Positions 38,168 through 45,233 of a stretch of DNA of 64,000 nt are shown piece by piece. This DNA is from Bacteroidota bacterium (GTDB lineage Bacteria > Bacteroidota > Bacteroidia > AKYH767-A > OLB10). Made by a program: the position numbers and the translations under genes. The first letter of the stretch is position 1; each line of letters begins with the position of its first letter. Location of the stretch: NCBI GenBank assembly GCA_016721435.1, contig JADKIC010000048.1, positions 1 through 64,000 of the forward strand, read 5' to 3'. The notes beneath the pieces were generated by a model. That model searched no databases and was not told where the DNA came from. It saw only the letters and a list, made by a program, of their open reading frames with translations.

Positions 38168-41100
38168 ATGAATAAAATTCTTCTTACACTATTATTAATT
38201 GGAAACATCTCTCTTTATGCACAAAGAAAAGCTGATCCCGTAAAAGCAAGTCCTGCTGATTCTATGCTCAGCTCCTCCTACAAGTGGCGGTGTGTCGGTC
38301 CGGCCAGAGGTGGAAGAAGTGGCGCGGTAGCCGGCGTATTGAAGGAAACCAATACCTTTTACTTCGGGGCAACAGGCGGCGGTGTTTTTAAAACAACTGA
38401 TGGTGGCAGCAACTGGAGTCCTATCTCTGATAAATATTTTGGAGGAAGTATTGGTGCCGTATCCATCGCAAACTCGGATCGCGATATTATCTGGGTAGGG
38501 GAAGGAGAACAAACCATGAGAGGAAATGTGAGTGAAGGGCATGGTATCTGGAAATCCGTTGATGGTGGAAATACCTGGAAGAACATGGGTCTTACTGATT
38601 CCCGTCACATTGTTCGCATTCGCATCCATCCGAAGAATCCTGATGTGGTGTATGTATGTGCGTTTGGTCATTTGTTCGGAAAAAATAAGGAACGCGGCAT
38701 TTATAAAACTATCGATGGTGGCAATACCTGGAAACGTATTTTATTTTTAAATGATTCTGTTGCAGCGTCAGATCTTGTTATGGATCCCGTAAATCCATCT
38801 ATCCTCTATGCCTCTTTCTGGAATGTAAAAAGAACTCCCTATTCACTTGAAAGCGGAGGTCCCGGTTCCTCTCTCTGGAAAACAACGGATGGTGGAGCTA
38901 CATGGACCGACATCACCCAAAATGAAGGGATGCCCAAAGGTCCGCTGGGAATAATTACTGTAAGCGTCTCCCCTGTAAACACCGACAAAATATTTGCCAT
39001 GGTGGAAGCGGCTGAGGGAGGATTGATGCGTAGTGATGATGGCGGAACAACCTGGATCCGGGTAAACGATGAACGCAAGATTCGTCAGCGGGCATGGTAT
39101 TTCAGCAGGGTATATGCGGATACAAAAGATGAAAATGTAGTATATGTTTTAAATGTAGCCTTTCATCGTTCCGGTGATGGTGGTAAAACATTTAAGACGA
39201 TAAGTACCCCACACGGCGATCATCACGACTTGTGGATTGACCCTGAAAATAACAAACGGATGATTGTTGCTGACGATGGCGGCGCACAGGTCACCTTTGA
39301 TGGCGGTGAAAACTGGAGCACGTATTATAATCAGCCCACCGCACAGTTTTACAGAGTGAGTACCGACAATCATTTTCCTTACCGCATTTACGGAGCGCAG
39401 CAGGATAATTCAAGTCTACGTATCAACCATCGCTCCTTTACCTCAGGAAGCATTACACAGGAAGACTGGGAGCCCACAGCAGGTTTTGAAAGCGGACATA
39501 TTGTTGCTGATCCGTTGAATGATGATATAGTTTACGGCGGAAATTATGACGGGTTCATCGGCAGACTCAATCATAAAACGGGAGAGAACAACAATATCTC
39601 CGTATGGCCCGATGCCAATATTGGCCGGGGTGCCGACAGTGCTCGCTACCGTTTTCAATGGAACTTCCCGCTGTTCTTTTCACCGCATGAGAAGAAACGA
39701 TTGTATGCTGCAGCCAATGTTTTATTTTATACGGAAGACGAAGGAATTTCCTGGAAACAAATTTCACCCGATCTGACACGCGATGATAAATCCAAACAAA
39801 AGGCCAGCGGAGGAATCATCACCAAGGACAATACCGGCGTAGAAACATATGCCACCATTTTTGCAGCTTGTGAATCGCCTTATGAAAAAGATTTGTTATG
39901 GTGCGGAAGTGATGATGGCTTGATGCACGTTTCGAGAGACGGAGGAAAAAACTGGAGCAATGTCACACCGAAAGGTATGCCGGAATGGATGATGTTTAAT
40001 TGTCTGGAACCTGATCCCTTTACAAAGGGCGGACTGTATGCTGTTGGAACAAGATACAAGCTGGATGATTATACGCCTTACATTTATTATACCAATAACT
40101 ACGGTGCAACATGGACAAAAATTACCAATGGAATTGCGTCGGATCATTTCACACGTTGTCTGCGTGCAGATCCTTATCAGAAAGGAATCTTGTACTGCGG
40201 TACGGAATACGGGATGTACTTAAGCAATGATGCCGGAAAGAGTTGGAAGAAATGGCAACTTAACCTACCTATGGTACCAATTACTGATCTGACCATAAAA
40301 GATTTTGATCTCATTGCAGCCACACAAGGAAGAAGCTTTTGGGTGCTGGATGATCTGTCGCTGCTTCATCAGTGGAATGAATCCATCACCAATAAAAAGT
40401 TTCACCTCTTTCAGCCACGGACTACCTGGTGTACTGAAAGTACAAAAAATGAAAAGAAAAAAGTCGGAGAAAATCCAGCTCCCGGCCTCACTGTGAAATT
40501 TTACCTTCAACATAAACCGGATACAAACACGATTGCCCGGATGGAATTCCTGGATGAAAGTAATAAGGTGATCAAGTCATTTTTCTCCAACGCGGAAAAG
40601 GACAGCATCAAGTTAAAAATAAAGCGCGGCATGAATACCATGAGTTGGGATATGCGCTATCCCGATGCTGAAAAGATTGATGGAATTATAATGTGGAATG
40701 ACGGGCTCAGCGGACCAATAGCAGCTCCCGGAAAACACGTTGTAAAACTGGTACTAGGGAATGATTCGATGATGCATTCTTTTCTGCTGAGAAAGCCGGG
40801 TAACGTTTCTGCCACCGATGGGGACCTGAAGGAGCAGTTTAATCTTGCCATAAAGATAAGAGACAAAATAAGTGAAGTACACAAAGCCCTAGGAAATATC
40901 AGGAGCGTACGCAACCAACTGAATGCAGCCGTTGAGAAAGCAGGGAAAGATTCTACAATAAAGAAAATGCTGCGTAATGAAAAAGATACCATCAACAAAA
41001 AAATAACAGCCATCGAAGAAGCTTTATATCAGACCAAATTAAAAGCCAATCAGGACATCCTGAATTATCCCATCCAGCTCAATGATAAACTGGCGGGTGT

Positions 41101-41284
41101 GTATGACATTGTCAACTCCGGCAGCACGAAGCCGACGAAGCAGAGCTATGAAGTTTTTGAGCAACTGGCATTGAAAGCGGATCATCAGCTAAACCTGTTA
41201 AAACAAATGCTGAACACGGATGTCAAAAGGTTTAATGAGCTGATGATAAGCAACAAGGTGCCGGTGATCTTTGTAAAAGAGTGA
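38168..41284 (+). CDS. Sortilin/VPS10-like BNR-repeat protein
   Basis: 1,038 residues in one intact frame, with a signal peptide (MNKILLTLLLIGNISLYAQ). The N-terminal 700 residues carry Asp-box (BNR) repeats in the pattern S-x-DGG-x-TW: KTTDGGSNWSPI, KSVDGGNTWKNM, KTIDGGNTWKRI, KTTDGGATWTDI, RSDDGGTTWIRV, VSRDGGKNWSNV, and DAGKSWKKW. The fold is a beta propeller as in the VPS10/sortilin domain or sialidases. LDDLSLLHQWNESI and a FXXRPTT-like segment follow, and the end is a helical Lys-rich tail. Members are listed as glycosyl hydrolases, but no catalytic residues can be assigned. Secreted or periplasmic; no T9SS tail is visible. Confidence 0.85.
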   Translation: MNKILLTLLLIGNISLYAQRKADPVKASPADSMLSSSYKWRCVGPARGGRSGAVAGVLKETNTFYFGATGGGVFKTTDGGSNWSPISDKYFGGSIGAVSIANSDRDIIWVGEGEQTMRGNVSEGHGIWKSVDGGNTWKNMGLTDSRHIVRIRIHPKNPDVVYVCAFGHLFGKNKERGIYKTIDGGNTWKRILFLNDSVAASDLVMDPVNPSILYASFWNVKRTPYSLESGGPGSSLWKTTDGGATWTDITQNEGMPKGPLGIITVSVSPVNTDKIFAMVEAAEGGLMRSDDGGTTWIRVNDERKIRQRAWYFSRVYADTKDENVVYVLNVAFHRSGDGGKTFKTISTPHGDHHDLWIDPENNKRMIVADDGGAQVTFDGGENWSTYYNQPTAQFYRVSTDNHFPYRIYGAQQDNSSLRINHRSFTSGSITQEDWEPTAGFESGHIVADPLNDDIVYGGNYDGFIGRLNHKTGENNNISVWPDANIGRGADSARYRFQWNFPLFFSPHEKKRLYAAANVLFYTEDEGISWKQISPDLTRDDKSKQKASGGIITKDNTGVETYATIFAACESPYEKDLLWCGSDDGLMHVSRDGGKNWSNVTPKGMPEWMMFNCLEPDPFTKGGLYAVGTRYKLDDYTPYIYYTNNYGATWTKITNGIASDHFTRCLRADPYQKGILYCGTEYGMYLSNDAGKSWKKWQLNLPMVPITDLTIKDFDLIAATQGRSFWVLDDLSLLHQWNESITNKKFHLFQPRTTWCTESTKNEKKKVGENPAPGLTVKFYLQHKPDTNTIARMEFLDESNKVIKSFFSNAEKDSIKLKIKRGMNTMSWDMRYPDAEKIDGIIMWNDGLSGPIAAPGKHVVKLVLGNDSMMHSFLLRKPGNVSATDGDLKEQFNLAIKIRDKISEVHKALGNIRSVRNQLNAAVEKAGKDSTIKKMLRNEKDTINKKITAIEEALYQTKLKANQDILNYPIQLNDKLAGVYDIVNSGSTKPTKQSYEVFEQLALKADHQLNLLKQMLNTDVKRFNELMISNKVPVIFVKE

Positions 41285-41775
41285 TAAAGGATGTGATGAA
41301 GTACACTGCGTAAATTGAAAATGGCGGTGCAGCGATAGCGGCAATTCATTCTACTCGTTTAAATGAAATTTAATGCCAAGGAATAATGAAAGGGGGTAAT
41401 TGATTTTAACGCCGGACTTTAATGCAATCGGGAATATAAAAAAGGCACTCTTTATATTCTTTCGTTAAAATGCGTGAATTATATAAAATCCTTCCGGAAT
41501 TGTGTAAGGCATCGCAGCTTAAAATGAGCGACTTTTGTAACCTTAAAAAATAGAATTATAAAAAGCTATGTTATTCACGAATGTGCAACTTTTATACTAT
41601 GTTTGCCACTGTAAAAACACAGGGGGCAAATGATATTACAGCTTATAAAAGTGCATTTTGCTTCTGCAAACAAGGAAGCGCTCAACTTAGAAAGGAAAGA
41701 GGCAAGAGAATGCTTCTTGGAGAAATGTGCTACTCCTCTCATTAAAATGAATAAATGGATTCAAATTGTTTCAAT
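41285..41775. other. Gene-free region before the desaturase-like gene
   Basis: About 490 bases without a convincing gene. A 50-codon open frame starts at 41598 (MFATVKTQGANDI...) and ends at 41750, but has no ribosome-binding site or likeness I can name. A partial family-H-like motif (tgatgaagtacactgcg) occurs at 41295-41311. Confidence 0.45.
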
Positions 41776-42688
41776 ATGACTATATTGAATTTCAATTCGG
41801 TGTTTGGCACCAAAGATCCTTTACTCTCAAATCAATGATATCTCCAGTAATTCGCCTGAAATCATATTGTGGGCAGCACCTTTCATGTTCTTCTTTGTTT
41901 TGCTGGAATGGTTTATTTCATACAAACAAAACAAGGAACTTTATAAAAAGGCTGAAACTATTGGATCCGTGCTGGTAGGTATCGGGAATGTTGCTATTGC
42001 ATTTGCACTTAAATTTAGTCTGCTTTTTATCGTGATCTGGGTATATAATTTATTACCCTGGAGAATGCACTTTAGCTGGTGGACACTTTTACCCTGTTAT
42101 ATTATTTTCGATTTCTGCAGTTATTGGGCACATAGAATTTCTCATCAGCAGCGTATTTGGTGGGCCACTCATGTAGTACACCATACAGGGGAACATTATA
42201 ATCTCAGTGTATCTTTCAGACTTAGCTGGTTACAGCATTTCAAATTAGTATTTTTTTTGCCGGTAGCCTTACTTGGGTTTCATCCAATTATTTTCTTCGT
42301 TGCAAATCAGATAGCAGTGCTTTTCCAGTTCTGGGTACATACGGAATACATCGGCCGCTTACATCCTGCCATTGAGTATATATTTGCCACCCCGTCCAAT
42401 CACCGTGTGCACCATGGTTCACAGGAAAAATACATAAATAAAAATTACGCGGCTACATTCATTTTTTGGGACCGCCTGTTCAACACCTATCAAAAAGAAG
42501 AAGAACAGGTCCTATAAGGTGTGACCACTAATATTGAAAATAAAGCAAATCCGGTCTACATCAATTTTCACGAAGTAGTAGACATATGGAATGACATGAG
42601 AAATGCACCCACGTGGAGATTAAAATTCTTCTATTTGTTTGGAGACCCTAATGACATTGCGCAGTTAAAAAGGAAATTCAGAAAATAA
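41776..42688 (+). pseudogene. Sterol desaturase/fatty-acid hydroxylase family, one frameshift and one in-frame stop
   Basis: About 300 residues from the ATG at 41776 (MTILNFNSVFGTKDPLL). The frame changes near 41820, after which ILWAAPFMFFFVLLEWFISYKQ and further hydrophobic segments follow. The di-iron His boxes are complete: HRISHQQ, HVVHH and HRVHH. In-frame TAA at 42515-42517 interrupts EEEQVL*GVTTNIENKANPVYINFHEVVDIWNDMR, and the same frame runs on to 42688 (KRKFRK). Relatives have Tyr at the stop position (V-Y-G-x-T), so a single substitution is likely. The membrane enzyme would hydroxylate or desaturate a lipid if intact. Confidence 0.85.
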
Positions 42689-42983
42689 AATTGCCGAGTG
42701 CTGAATATCAGGAATCACATACTGAAAAGATTTAGTGCTTTCATTTGAAGGGGGAAAGCAGCATCAATAATCATCCATTCCTCTTTACAGGATTCACGAG
42801 TAATAAATCAAAATGAGCCAAAAGTTTTGATGAATCCGGTAAGAAACTATTCCGGAATTTAGTGCTTAACTGAAATTAATGGGTTTATGGCAGTAGCAGA
42901 AGAATCCACTTCATTTGAATGGAGAGAGGGTCGGCATTCAGACAATGTCGAGGTTATTCTCCGTGGTGGAGAGAAGCAGATTA

Positions 42984-43574
42984 TTATTTCAGAATAAAAC
43001 CTACTTCGTTACGGCGGTTGATCAGTTGAAAAGGTGGATTGTATCCCATATAAATTACTACATCGACGTAAGCAATATTTTCTTTTCCAGCTGTTGGCGA
43101 AGCTTGTCGGCCTTTTTGGGTAGTGTCCTTATTCGAAACGAAGCCACCAAATCGGATTACGGCCATCCGGTAGCCGGCTTCTTCATGCAGGCGGATAGAG
43201 GATGTTTCCGGGGCGGGGAGTGTAGAAAGGTCATAACCGTTGGGCATAACAAAGCTCATGCGTGTGGTGGAGGCCTCCGCTCCGGGCTGCATGACCACCG
43301 GCGCAGTCATAGCTATTTTTTCGCCCCCTGCGTTACCACCAAAAATATAACCTGCCAGGGTACGAAAGGATGTATTTCCGGTTTCCATCATCTCGCCATT
43401 CTGCTCAACGGAGGCCATTACAACGGAAGTGTAGGTGCGTATTTCAAAGCCGTCGTATACTTTATCCACTTTATAGGATCGTTGCTCAGTACCACTACTG
43501 ATGCCGGTCTGCCAAAACAGTACGATGAGTACTAAAACAATTGAAATATAGATCATCATTTTCTTCTTTCTCAT
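42984..43574 (-). CDS. SOUL-family heme-binding protein
   Basis: 196 residues. An N-terminal hydrophobic segment (MMIYISIVLVLIVLFWQTGI) anchors or exports the protein. The SOUL domain is clear: YDGFEIRTYTSVVMASVE, FGGNAGGEKIAMTAPVVMQ, MSFVMPNGYDLSTLPAP and the C-terminal YNPPFQLINRRNEVGF. Such proteins bind heme or tetrapyrroles. Frame intact. The gene stands alone on the minus strand next to the GIY-YIG cluster. Confidence 0.92.
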   Translation of the reverse strand: MRKKKMMIYISIVLVLIVLFWQTGISSGTEQRSYKVDKVYDGFEIRTYTSVVMASVEQNGEMMETGNTSFRTLAGYIFGGNAGGEKIAMTAPVVMQPGAEASTTRMSFVMPNGYDLSTLPAPETSSIRLHEEAGYRMAVIRFGGFVSNKDTTQKGRQASPTAGKENIAYVDVVIYMGYNPPFQLINRRNEVGFILK

Positions 43575-43713
43575 CCTTTATAAACAAGCAAGCCGTTAAA
43601 AGGTTTTTCTGCTTCATCCGCCAGACTACGATCTTTCGGGTATCGTTATTCTCAAGACGTAATCGAGAAATTTTTATTTGCGTGGACTTTGATTATCAGG
43701 TGGATTTTTCTTA

Positions 43714-43830
43714 TCATTCCAAAAGACTTTCTGTTAACATCAATCGCAAAACTCTTTTACCTGCTGAAGTTTTGAAATACTCCTCACGCCTCATGGCATC
43801 TTTCTTACTATAATAATACTCAACAAAAAC
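43714..43830 (-). pseudogene. GIY-YIG nuclease, C-terminal fragment (copy 1)
   Basis: On the minus strand this reads VEYYYSKKDAMRREEYFKTSAGKRVLRLMLTESLLE and a TGA at 43714. It matches the C-terminal 35 residues of copies 2 and 3. Its upstream side is cut off abruptly by hairpin H at 43831, which replaces the expected cacacacaaatgg. The catalytic N-terminal half is missing. Confidence 0.85.
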
Positions 43831-43884
43831 CCCCTGCAGTAGACAGTGAAGTGTGCTCTGCACTACTTCACTGACACTGCAGGG
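43831..43884. repeat. Hairpin repeat, family H (copy b)
   Basis: Outer arms ccctgcagt/actgcaggg and inner arms agtgaagt/acttcact around gtgctctgc. It lies between GIY-YIG copies 1 and 2. The stop codon of copy 2 (once its frameshift is corrected) falls inside it, at 43868-43870. It is almost identical to copy d at 44283. Confidence 0.85.
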
Positions 43885-44196
43885 CTTCGCTTGATTCCAA
43901 AAGACTATCTGTTAGCATCAATCGCAACACACGTTTTCCACCGGAGGTTTTGAAATATTTTTCTCTTCTAAGTGCATCTGCTTTACTAAAGTAATACTCC
44001 ACAAAACACACACAAATGGTCTTCTGCAGGCGGTGCTTTGTGATCTCCCTTCGGCATGTTCTTCCATTCTTCGTTTGAAGTTGGCAGTGTAGCCAATGTA
44101 AAACTGTAGATCTTTTAAACTGTACAATACATAAACGGCAAATTCCGGATGTTTTATTATAAATTGAATGCAGGTTGAAAAATCAAGGCATTTCAT
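43868..44196 (-). pseudogene. GIY-YIG endonuclease family protein (copy 2), one frameshift
   Basis: About 108 residues starting MKCLDFSTCIQFIIKHPEFAVYVLYSLKDLQFYIGYTANFKRRMEEH: YVLYS and FYIGYT are the GIY and YIG motifs (VYVL...YIGYT), followed by the catalytic Arg region FKRRMEEH. A lost T near 44007 shifts the frame; restoring it gives VCVFVEYYFSKADALRREKYFKTSGGKRVLRLMLTDSLLESSEALQCQ, with the stop in the downstream hairpin. Small GIY-YIG proteins of this kind resemble the UvrC nuclease domain. Compared with copy 3, the ATG of that copy is ATA here, so translation must begin 12 codons earlier. Confidence 0.85.
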
Positions 44197-44203
44197 AAGA
44201 CAA

Positions 44204-44258
44204 ACCCTGAAGTGTCTATGCAGCAGAGCGAAGCACGCTGCATGGTCTACTTCAGGGT
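44204..44258. repeat. Hairpin repeat, family H-like (copy c)
   Basis: Perfect outer arms accctgaagt/acttcagggt, with a second stem tgcagc/gctgca inside. It stands upstream of GIY-YIG copy 2 and just before copy d. Its inner loop differs from the other members (agagcgaagcac). Confidence 0.75.
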
Positions 44259-44282
44259 CCCGCCAAGCTGTAGAGAAACTCG

Positions 44283-44335
44283 CCCCGCAGTAGACGGTGA
44301 AGTGTGCTCTGCACTACTTCACTGACACTGCAGGG
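44283..44335. repeat. Hairpin repeat, family H (copy d)
   Basis: Nearly identical to copy b at 43831 over about 50 bases (ccgcagtagacggtgaagtgtgctctgc...ctgcaggg). It follows GIY-YIG copy 3 at its 3' side, as copy b follows copy 2. A 20-bp block ccaagctgtagagaaactcg precedes it at 44263-44282 and returns at 44706-44725 before copy e. Confidence 0.85.
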
Positions 44336-44349
44336 CTTCCTTCAGAATT

Positions 44350-44610
44350 CTAAAGACTTTCACTTAGCATCAATCCAGCACTTTTTCCGGTGGAAGTTTT
44401 GAAATAGACTTCACGTCTCATGGCATCTTTCTTACTATAATAATACTCAACAAAAACACACACAAATGGTCTTCTGCAGGCGGTGCTTTGTGATCTCCCT
44501 TCGGCATGTTCTTCCATTCTTCGTTTGAAATCAGAAGTGAATCCAATGTAAAATTGCTGATCTTTTAAACTTAGCAGTACGTAGACTGCAAATTCAGGAT
44601 GTTTAATCAT
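44350..44610 (-). CDS. GIY-YIG endonuclease family protein (copy 3, intact)
   Basis: 86 residues: MIKHPEFAVYVLLSLKDQQFYIGFTSDFKRRMEEHAEGRSQSTACRRPFVCVFVEYYYSKKDAMRREVYFKT. The GIY motif is YVLLS and the YIG motif FYIGFT; the catalytic Arg sits in SDFKRRMEEH, and the Glu of VEYYYSKKDA is the usual metal ligand. All key parts seem present. The stop TAG at 44350 is 15 bp before hairpin d. Function of these small proteins in Bacteroidota is not known; a mobile or repair nuclease is possible. Confidence 0.9.
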   Translation of the reverse strand: MIKHPEFAVYVLLSLKDQQFYIGFTSDFKRRMEEHAEGRSQSTACRRPFVCVFVEYYYSKKDAMRREVYFKTSTGKSAGLMLSESL

Positions 44611-44663
44611 AAATTATTCTTTTAAAATGCAGGCTGAAAAATCAATACCTTTCATAAAACGAG

Positions 44664-44692
44664 AAAAGGCCAGCATAATGCCGGCCTTTTTT
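44664..44692 (-). terminator. Intrinsic terminator downstream of tRNA-Asn
   Basis: Arms aaaaggcc...ggcctttt around agcataatgcc, with T runs at both sides, so it may act in both directions. It lies between GIY-YIG copy 3 and tRNA-Asn. Confidence 0.75.
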
Positions 44693-44747
44693 GATTTTAT
44701 ATCCCCCAAGCTGTAGAGAAACTCGTAAAACTCGTTCCACAGCCCGG

Positions 44748-44800
44748 CGGTGCAGCGTGGGTAAAGTGTGCTCCGCACTACTTTGCGCTCTGCTGCACCG
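44748..44800. repeat. Hairpin repeat, family H (copy e) abutting tRNA-Asn
   Basis: Outer arms cggtgcagc/gctgcaccg; inner core taaagtgtgctccgcactactttg shares the agtgtgctc-gcactact word with copies b and d. Its last base is directly followed by the 3' end of tRNA-Asn at 44801. Confidence 0.8.
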
Positions 44801-44874
44801 CTCCCCCTCCTGGGCTCGAACCAGGGACCCCATGATTAACAGTCATGTGCTCTAACCAGCTGAGCTAAGGAGGA
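44801..44874 (-). tRNA. tRNA-Asn (anticodon GTT)
   Basis: On the minus strand it begins TCCTCCTTAGCTCAGCTGG and ends AGGGGGA + G; the acceptor stem pairs fully with one T-G wobble. The anticodon loop CTGTTAA gives GTT (Asn). T arm CCTGG TTCGAGC CCAGG. CCA is not encoded. Confidence 0.95.
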
Positions 44875-45233
44875 ATAATCCTCTCTCTGTTTTTGCAGGG
44901 AGAGGACCAGATTCTCTTTCACTCGAGCCATCAGGAAGCGTCGCTTGCGTCTGCTTCCTGATTATAGCACGTGGTGGGTCAGTTGGAGAAGAACGTCCGA
45001 AAGGAATTCAAACGCTCGAATTCCAATCGGGGTTGCAAAAATAATGAAGGTATAGGCAATTTACAAAGGGTTTGATTATTTATTAAATTGCTGATATTGA
45101 ATATTTTAATGATATTCAGGGATTCTGGAAAGGAAAACCGGGCTCACGAAACTCATAGTCGCCCAAATTCACGTTCAGGAACTCAAGAATCAGGAATTTA
45201 TCAATATCAGTACATTAAATTAAAATCCTCTTA
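44875..45233. other. Gene-free region with two hairpins
   Basis: No gene is seen. A hairpin with 7-bp arms (cctctct/ggagagg) lies at 44880-44905 and one with perfect 10-bp arms (atcaggaagc/gcttcctgat) at 44930-44962. They lie upstream of tRNA-Asn and could end a transcript of the giant gene or belong to another repeat type. Confidence 0.55.

Noticed and set aside
41598..41750. 50-codon open frame before the desaturase-like gene
   Set aside because: No ribosome-binding site, domain or likeness that I can name; kept only as a note.
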